A stretch of 64,000 nt of DNA. It comes from IMCC45349 sp047219225. GTDB lineage: Bacteria > Bacteroidota > Bacteroidia > Flavobacteriales > Flavobacteriaceae. The notes beneath the pieces are model-generated. The model saw only the letters and a program-made list of their open reading frames with translations, had not been told where the DNA came from and did no database searches. Of the stretch, positions 59,292 through 64,000 are shown piece after piece (position 1 is the first letter of the stretch; the number at the start of each line of letters is the position of its first letter). The stretch covers positions 3,348,001-3,412,000 of the forward strand of contig NZ_CP178208.1 of assembly GCF_047219225.1 (NCBI RefSeq). The letters are read 5' to 3'. A program made the translations under genes and the position numbers.

Positions 59292-61580
59292 ATGACTATC
59301 AAGAAAATATTACTCTTTACTGTTTTTATTAGCTTTTTATTCACGTGTAAACAAGAAAACATTGCTACTGTTGCTTACCAAAACAATATCATTCCAAAAC
59401 CTCAGAATGTAAAATTACTTAAAGGTGCTTTTATCTTTGATGATAATGTCTATCTTGAATTTGATAATACCTTCAGTATTTCTGCCAATTTTCTTAAAAA
59501 CTATATAGAAAATGGAAGTAGTATCAAGTTAAATAACAATAAATCCGAGAAGACAATTAAGTTCACTAAAGATGAATCAATCACTAACCCTGAAGCTTAT
59601 AAGCTAGAAATTAACCGCACAAAAATTGAAATCAAAGCCTCATCAGACCAAGGTGCATTTTATGCAGTTCAATCTATAAGGCAACTACTTTCTTATGAAT
59701 TTGAAAATGGTTCTTATAAATTAAATATTACTAAAATTCCATGTTTAACAATAGAAGACGCTCCTCAATTTAAATACAGAGGTATGCATCTAGATGTTGG
59801 ACGTCATATGTATTCGGTAGAATTCATCAAAAAATACATTGATGCTTTAGCCATGTTAAAAATGAATACATTTCACTGGCACTTAACTGAAGACCAAGGT
59901 TGGCGTATCGAAATCAAAAAATATCCTAAACTTCAAGAAATTGCTGCATATCGTAGTGAAACACTCATAGGACATTATAGCGACCAACCTCATCAATTTG
60001 ACGGCAAACGTTATGGTGGTTTTTACACACAAGAAGAAGTTAAAGATATTGTTGCATATGCACAAGAACGTCATGTAACTGTAATTCCAGAAATTGAACT
60101 TCCAGGGCACTCACAAGCTGCTATTGCTGCATATCCTGGGTTAGGCTGTACAGGAAAACAAATTGAAGCAGCTACAAAATGGGGGGTTTTTGAAGACATC
60201 TATTGCTCTAAGGAATCTACTTTTGAATTCTTAGAAGATGTTCTTGATGAAGTTTTAGAATTATTTCCAAGTAAATATATTCATATTGGTGGTGATGAAG
60301 CACCTAAATCTAGATGGAAACATTGCGATGATTGTCAAAAGCTAATCAAACAAAAAGGACTTAAAGATGAGCATGAATTACAAAGTTATTTCATATCGCG
60401 CATTGAAACATATTTAAATAATAAAGGCAGACAAATTATTGGTTGGGATGAAATCTTAGAAGGTGGTTTAGCGCCAAATGCCACAGTAATGTCATGGCGA
60501 GGTATGAATGGTGCTGTAGAAGCCGCCAAACAAAATCATAATGTGATTATGACACCAACTTCACATTGTTATTTTGATTATTATCAAAGCGAAAATGAAA
60601 GCGAGCCAACTGCCATTGGAGGTTTTTTGCCACTAGAAAAAGTATATAGTTTTAATCCTATTCCAGAGGAATTGACAATTGAAGAGTCTAAACATGTCTT
60701 AGGTGTACAAGGAAACATTTGGACTGAGTATATGCCTAACGAAAAACATGTGGAATACATGATGTTCCCTCGTGTATTAGCAATGAGTGAAGTTGGTTGG
60801 ACACAACCAGAGCTAAAAGAGTATCACAATTTTTCAAATAGAGTTGAAAATTTTCATGAGCGCTTAGATGCATTGAACATAAATTATGCAAATCACTTTT
60901 ACGAAGTTGAAGGAGATATCATAAAAAAAGACTCCACTATCTTTTACAAGTTAAGCGCTCCAACGCAAAAGTTTGATATTAAGTTTACAACTAACAACAC
61001 TGAACCTACAACAGAATCATCAACTTACTTAACTCCAATACAAATTGATAGCAGCACAACTATTAAAGCAGTTGTATTTGATGGTAAAGGAAAGCTATTA
61101 GGAAACACATTTACACAATACATCAATTACCATAAAGGTGTTGGAGCATCTATTAAAATGAATGTAGAACCCAACAAATCTTATCCAGGAAGTGGTGCTT
61201 ATGGTTTAATTAATGGAGTTTCAGGAAGTGACAAACGTTTCGGAGATAAAGAATGGTTAGGCTTTTGGGGAGATGATATAGAGATTATTATTGATTTAGG
61301 AGAAAGCACAAATATCAACAATATAAAAACCCGTTTTTACAATGGACAAGGACAATGGATTTATGCTCCAAAAAAAATAACAATAGAACTAGATGACACT
61401 TTATTAGACTATAAAACTAATTCAAAAAATGAATTAATTACTAATGTGGAAATTGGAGTTGGTGGTCAATACTCAAGATTCATTAAGTTAACTATTCCAA
61501 ACTACGGAATTATTCCCGAAGGAAAACAAGGCGCAGGCAATAAAGCTTGGACATTTATTGACGAAATAATAATTAATTAA
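59292..61580 (+). CDS. Beta-N-acetylhexosaminidase, GH20 lipoprotein
   Basis: 762 aa. Lipobox LFTC with Cys19. GH20 N-terminal domain at about 30-155, catalytic TIM barrel at about 160-510 with FHWHLTEDQGWR, PEIELPGHSQAA and the catalytic pair Asp335-Glu336 (IHIGGDEAPKSRW), plus MSWRG and GNIWTEYM. C-terminal part: a chitobiase-type beta domain (TTNNTEPTTESSTYLTPI) and a discoidin-like module (IEIIIDLGESTNINNIKTRF). Removes terminal GlcNAc/GalNAc from glycans at the cell surface or in the periplasm. First gene of an operon with CutC and beta-mannosidase. Confidence 0.93.
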   Translation: MTIKKILLFTVFISFLFTCKQENIATVAYQNNIIPKPQNVKLLKGAFIFDDNVYLEFDNTFSISANFLKNYIENGSSIKLNNNKSEKTIKFTKDESITNPEAYKLEINRTKIEIKASSDQGAFYAVQSIRQLLSYEFENGSYKLNITKIPCLTIEDAPQFKYRGMHLDVGRHMYSVEFIKKYIDALAMLKMNTFHWHLTEDQGWRIEIKKYPKLQEIAAYRSETLIGHYSDQPHQFDGKRYGGFYTQEEVKDIVAYAQERHVTVIPEIELPGHSQAAIAAYPGLGCTGKQIEAATKWGVFEDIYCSKESTFEFLEDVLDEVLELFPSKYIHIGGDEAPKSRWKHCDDCQKLIKQKGLKDEHELQSYFISRIETYLNNKGRQIIGWDEILEGGLAPNATVMSWRGMNGAVEAAKQNHNVIMTPTSHCYFDYYQSENESEPTAIGGFLPLEKVYSFNPIPEELTIEESKHVLGVQGNIWTEYMPNEKHVEYMMFPRVLAMSEVGWTQPELKEYHNFSNRVENFHERLDALNINYANHFYEVEGDIIKKDSTIFYKLSAPTQKFDIKFTTNNTEPTTESSTYLTPIQIDSSTTIKAVVFDGKGKLLGNTFTQYINYHKGVGASIKMNVEPNKSYPGSGAYGLINGVSGSDKRFGDKEWLGFWGDDIEIIIDLGESTNINNIKTRFYNGQGQWIYAPKKITIELDDTLLDYKTNSKNELITNVEIGVGGQYSRFIKLTIPNYGIIPEGKQGAGNKAWTFIDEIIIN

Positions 61581-61581
61581 A

Positions 61582-62307
61582 ATGACACTAGAAATTTGCG
61601 CAAGTAATTACCAATCAGCAAGCAACGCTCAAGAAGCAGGTGCAGATCGTATTGAACTCTGCCAAGAACTGGCTATTGGTGGTATCACTCCTAGTTATGG
61701 ATTACTAAAACAAGTATTAGATACACTAGATATTCCTGTGTTTGTATTGATTCGCCCAAGAAGTGGTAATTTCACCTATTCTGATGCAGAGTTTGACATC
61801 ATGAAACAAAACATTCTGCTTTGTAAAGATTTAGGCGCTAGTGGAATTGTATCTGGAGTTTTAAATCTTGACAATACCATTGATATTGAGCGCACCCAAG
61901 AATTAATTGAATTATCAAAACCACTACCTTTCACCTTTCATCGTGCTTTTGATTGGACACCAAAACCTGTAAAAGCTATGTATAGCTTAATAGAGATTGG
62001 AGTTGAACGAATTTTATCGTCTGGTCAACAAGCATCTGCAGAAAAAGGTTTAGAACTATTAACTAAACTAAAAGACAAAGCCCAAAACAGAATAAACATA
62101 TTACCTGGAGGAGGCATTAACAGCTCTAATGCTTCAATTTTCAAAGCTAATAGTTTTAATGAAATTCACGCTTCGGCTTCAACAATTAAAACAGTTTCAG
62201 AAATACCAGAAATAAGCATGAACAGTTCTAAATTTTTAAGTGATACAGACATTTATTATTCTGATGAAACAAACATCAAATCTATTATTCAATCATTACA
62301 TGCTTAG
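61582..62307 (+). CDS. cutC: CutC family protein
   Basis: 241-aa TIM-barrel protein: LEICASNYQSASNAQEAGADRIELCQ, GGITPSYGLLKQ, VLIRPRSGNFTYSDAE, FHRAFDWTPKP, ILSSGQQASAEKGL, ILPGGGINSSN and EIHASAS are all CutC-typical. The name stems from copper tolerance in E. coli, but the true activity is unsettled. Wedged between two glycosidase genes (one base after GH20, 8-base overlap with GH2), so a sugar-related role is suggested by context only. Confidence 0.93.
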   Translation: MTLEICASNYQSASNAQEAGADRIELCQELAIGGITPSYGLLKQVLDTLDIPVFVLIRPRSGNFTYSDAEFDIMKQNILLCKDLGASGIVSGVLNLDNTIDIERTQELIELSKPLPFTFHRAFDWTPKPVKAMYSLIEIGVERILSSGQQASAEKGLELLTKLKDKAQNRINILPGGGINSSNASIFKANSFNEIHASASTIKTVSEIPEISMNSSKFLSDTDIYYSDETNIKSIIQSLHA

Positions 62308-64000
62308 GTTTCTATATATCACTATTTTCAGCTTAGTTTTACTGTCTTGCAATTCAAAAGAAGTACAAACTCCAATTAACATAGAACTTCATAATAATTG
62401 GGAATTTAAACAAGTAGATAGTACACAATGGCATACAGCTACTGTTCCAGGAGAAGTGCATTCCGATTTATTGAATCACAAATTAATTGAAGACCCATTT
62501 ATTGGAAACAATGAGCACGATTTACAATGGATATCGGAAACCAACTGGGAATACAAAACACAATTTTTATTAGACAACAACATTTTAAACAAAAAACATA
62601 TTGATCTCAACTTTGAAGGATTAGACACCTATGCAAAGGTGTTTTTAAATGATTCATTAATACTTAACACTAACAATGCGTTTCTCAATTGGAAAAAGGA
62701 TGTTAAATCACTTTTAAACCCTGAAAATACTTTAAAAGTAATCTTTACAAAACCCTCAGAAATTGAAGCAAAAGAAAAAGCAAAATTAGGATATCAACTT
62801 CCTGAAGGTAATCGCATTTTTACACGAAAAGCACAATTTCAATATGGTTGGGATTGGGGACCAAAACTCAACACCATGGGCATTTGGCGACCTGTGACTT
62901 TGACTGCTTGGGATGATTATAAAATTGAAGATTTACATATTAAACAAACTGAATTAAACAACAATATAGCAACTCTTCAAATTCAACTAAATAACACATT
63001 AAATACTGAGCTGAATAATAACGTGTCTTATGATATTTATGTCAACGATATTTTTAATTCAACTTATTCAAATCAGACCAAAACATTTAATATACAAAAT
63101 CCAAAACTTTGGTGGCCTCATAATTTAGGAGAACCATATTTGTATGAAGTTAAAGTAATTGTAAAAAAAGACAACATCATTCTAGATAGTATTTCTAAAA
63201 AAATCGGACTCAGAACTATTGAGTTAGTCAATGAAAAAGATTCTATTGGAGAATCTTTCTATTTTAAAGTAAATGATGTACCTGTTTATGCTAAAGGTGC
63301 TAATTATATTCCACAACACAGTTTTCAAGGTCAAGTTAGCAATCAGCACTACAAAGACTTACTTAATGATGTTGTAGACGCTAATATGAACATGCTTCGC
63401 GTTTGGGGAGGTGGTATTTATGAGAATGACATTTTTTATGACCTATGCGACGAAAAAGGCATTCTCGTTTGGCAAGATTTCATGTTTGCTTGTGCTATGT
63501 ATCCTGGAGATAAAGACTTTTTAGAAAACGTTCAAAATGAAGCTACATACAACGTAAAGCGATTAAGAAACCATCCTTCTATAGCGCTTTGGTGTGGCAA
63601 TAACGAAAACAGTGAAGGTTGGCATCGTTGGGGTTGGCAAGCCAATAGAAGTGATAAAGAAAAAGAAGAAATTTGGAACAACTATCTAAAAGTGTTTGAT
63701 AGTATTCTTCCTAAAACAGTCAACCAATTAACTGATGTTGATTACTGGGAAAGCTCACCAAGATATGGTCGTGGTAATCCAAATTACAAGTCAGAAGGCG
63801 ATGCACATGATTGGTGGATTTGGCATGATGATTATCCATTTGAACACTTAGAGCAAAATGTACCTCGTTTTATGAGTGAGTTTGGCATGCAAGGGTTTCC
63901 TAGTTACGAGACTATTAAATACATTAATCAATCTGATAGTATTAACATCAGTTCTAAAGGTTTTAAAAATCATCAAAAACACCATCGAGGTTTTCAATTA
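62300..64000 (+). CDS. Beta-mannosidase, GH2 lipoprotein, 3' end outside the window
   Basis: 567 codons to the window edge without a stop. Lipobox LLSC with Cys17, GH2 sugar-binding domain (WHTATVPGEVHSDLLNHKLI, GLDTYAKVFLND, FQYGWDWGPKLNTMG), immunoglobulin-like domain, then the TIM barrel with MLRVWGGGIYENDIFYDLCD, acid/base Glu436 (LWCGNNENSEGW) and nucleophile Glu527 (FMSEFGMQ). The FQYGWDWGP motif and catalytic text mark the beta-mannosidase branch. It would release mannose from the core of N-glycan-like or mannan substrates after GH20. Its ATG lies inside cutC. Confidence 0.93.
   Translation, partial: MLRFLYITIFSLVLLSCNSKEVQTPINIELHNNWEFKQVDSTQWHTATVPGEVHSDLLNHKLIEDPFIGNNEHDLQWISETNWEYKTQFLLDNNILNKKHIDLNFEGLDTYAKVFLNDSLILNTNNAFLNWKKDVKSLLNPENTLKVIFTKPSEIEAKEKAKLGYQLPEGNRIFTRKAQFQYGWDWGPKLNTMGIWRPVTLTAWDDYKIEDLHIKQTELNNNIATLQIQLNNTLNTELNNNVSYDIYVNDIFNSTYSNQTKTFNIQNPKLWWPHNLGEPYLYEVKVIVKKDNIILDSISKKIGLRTIELVNEKDSIGESFYFKVNDVPVYAKGANYIPQHSFQGQVSNQHYKDLLNDVVDANMNMLRVWGGGIYENDIFYDLCDEKGILVWQDFMFACAMYPGDKDFLENVQNEATYNVKRLRNHPSIALWCGNNENSEGWHRWGWQANRSDKEKEEIWNNYLKVFDSILPKTVNQLTDVDYWESSPRYGRGNPNYKSEGDAHDWWIWHDDYPFEHLEQNVPRFMSEFGMQGFPSYETIKYINQSDSINISSKGFKNHQKHHRGFQL

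Overview
The window is chromosomal DNA of a marine-type Flavobacteriaceae (Bacteroidota). Evidence: very AT-rich sequence and codon use, few Shine-Dalgarno sites, promoter -7 boxes of the Bacteroidota form TANNTTTG, several proteins ending in type IX secretion (T9SS) sorting domains, and family-typical genes (PorD, YtxJ, DUF5686, DUF3857, glutamine cyclotransferase lipoprotein). I cannot fix the genus. There are no tRNA or rRNA genes, CRISPR arrays, insertion sequences or prophages; the one structural RNA is the small SRP RNA. The first and last genes are cut by the window edges.

Layout. 1-5 kb: a cut lipoprotein, an SDR enzyme, SRP RNA, a glutaminyl cyclase lipoprotein, a CarboxypepD_reg-like protein and a beta-helix lipoprotein. 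5-12 kb: a T9SS FG-GAP/ASPIC protein, glyA, fumarylacetoacetase, a RluA-type pseudouridine synthase, YtxJ and an orphan secreted tail-collar protein. 12-20 kb: clpB, a TetR regulator with a thioesterase (both preceded by the same palindromic operator), deoC-deoD, a histidine phosphatase, smpB. 20-32.6 kb: a DUF5686 outer-membrane protein, pcm, two dehydrogenases, DUF1015-YggS, an exonuclease/GIY-YIG protein apparently starting at ATT, a DUF3857 protein, a K+ channel with a zinc ribbon, and miaA. 32.6-37.5 kb (minus strand): an RprXY-like two-component system, coaE, YbbR, a glycosyltransferase. 37.6-45.6 kb (minus strand): four T9SS cargo genes in a row, two of them tandem paralogues of the gene at 4.9-6.6 kb. 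46-54 kb (minus strand): fabI, then the housekeeping series DUF6913-dapA-Kir channel-bamD-rpoZ-coaBC-porD-recN. 54-59 kb: a 5'-nucleotidase split into two genes, DoxX, a membrane protein and ligA. 59-64 kb: GH20 hexosaminidase, CutC and GH2 beta-mannosidase in one tight operon.

How the genes work together. Surface biology recurs: PorD serves the T9SS, which would export the five cargo proteins; BamD supports outer-membrane assembly; YbbR and the glycosyltransferase suggest envelope work. deoC/deoD and the split 5'-nucleotidase fit nucleoside salvage. The right-edge operon fits trimming of GlcNAc- and mannose-containing glycans. I saw no clear new multi-gene system. The best leads are regulatory or structural: the ATT start at 27466, the TATACCA-N2-TGGTATA operator pair, an identical dyad TCGATAAA-N9-TTTATCGA at two distant promoters, long inverted repeats directly before the start codons of the DoxX and tail-collar genes, and a repeat cluster before the two-component system.
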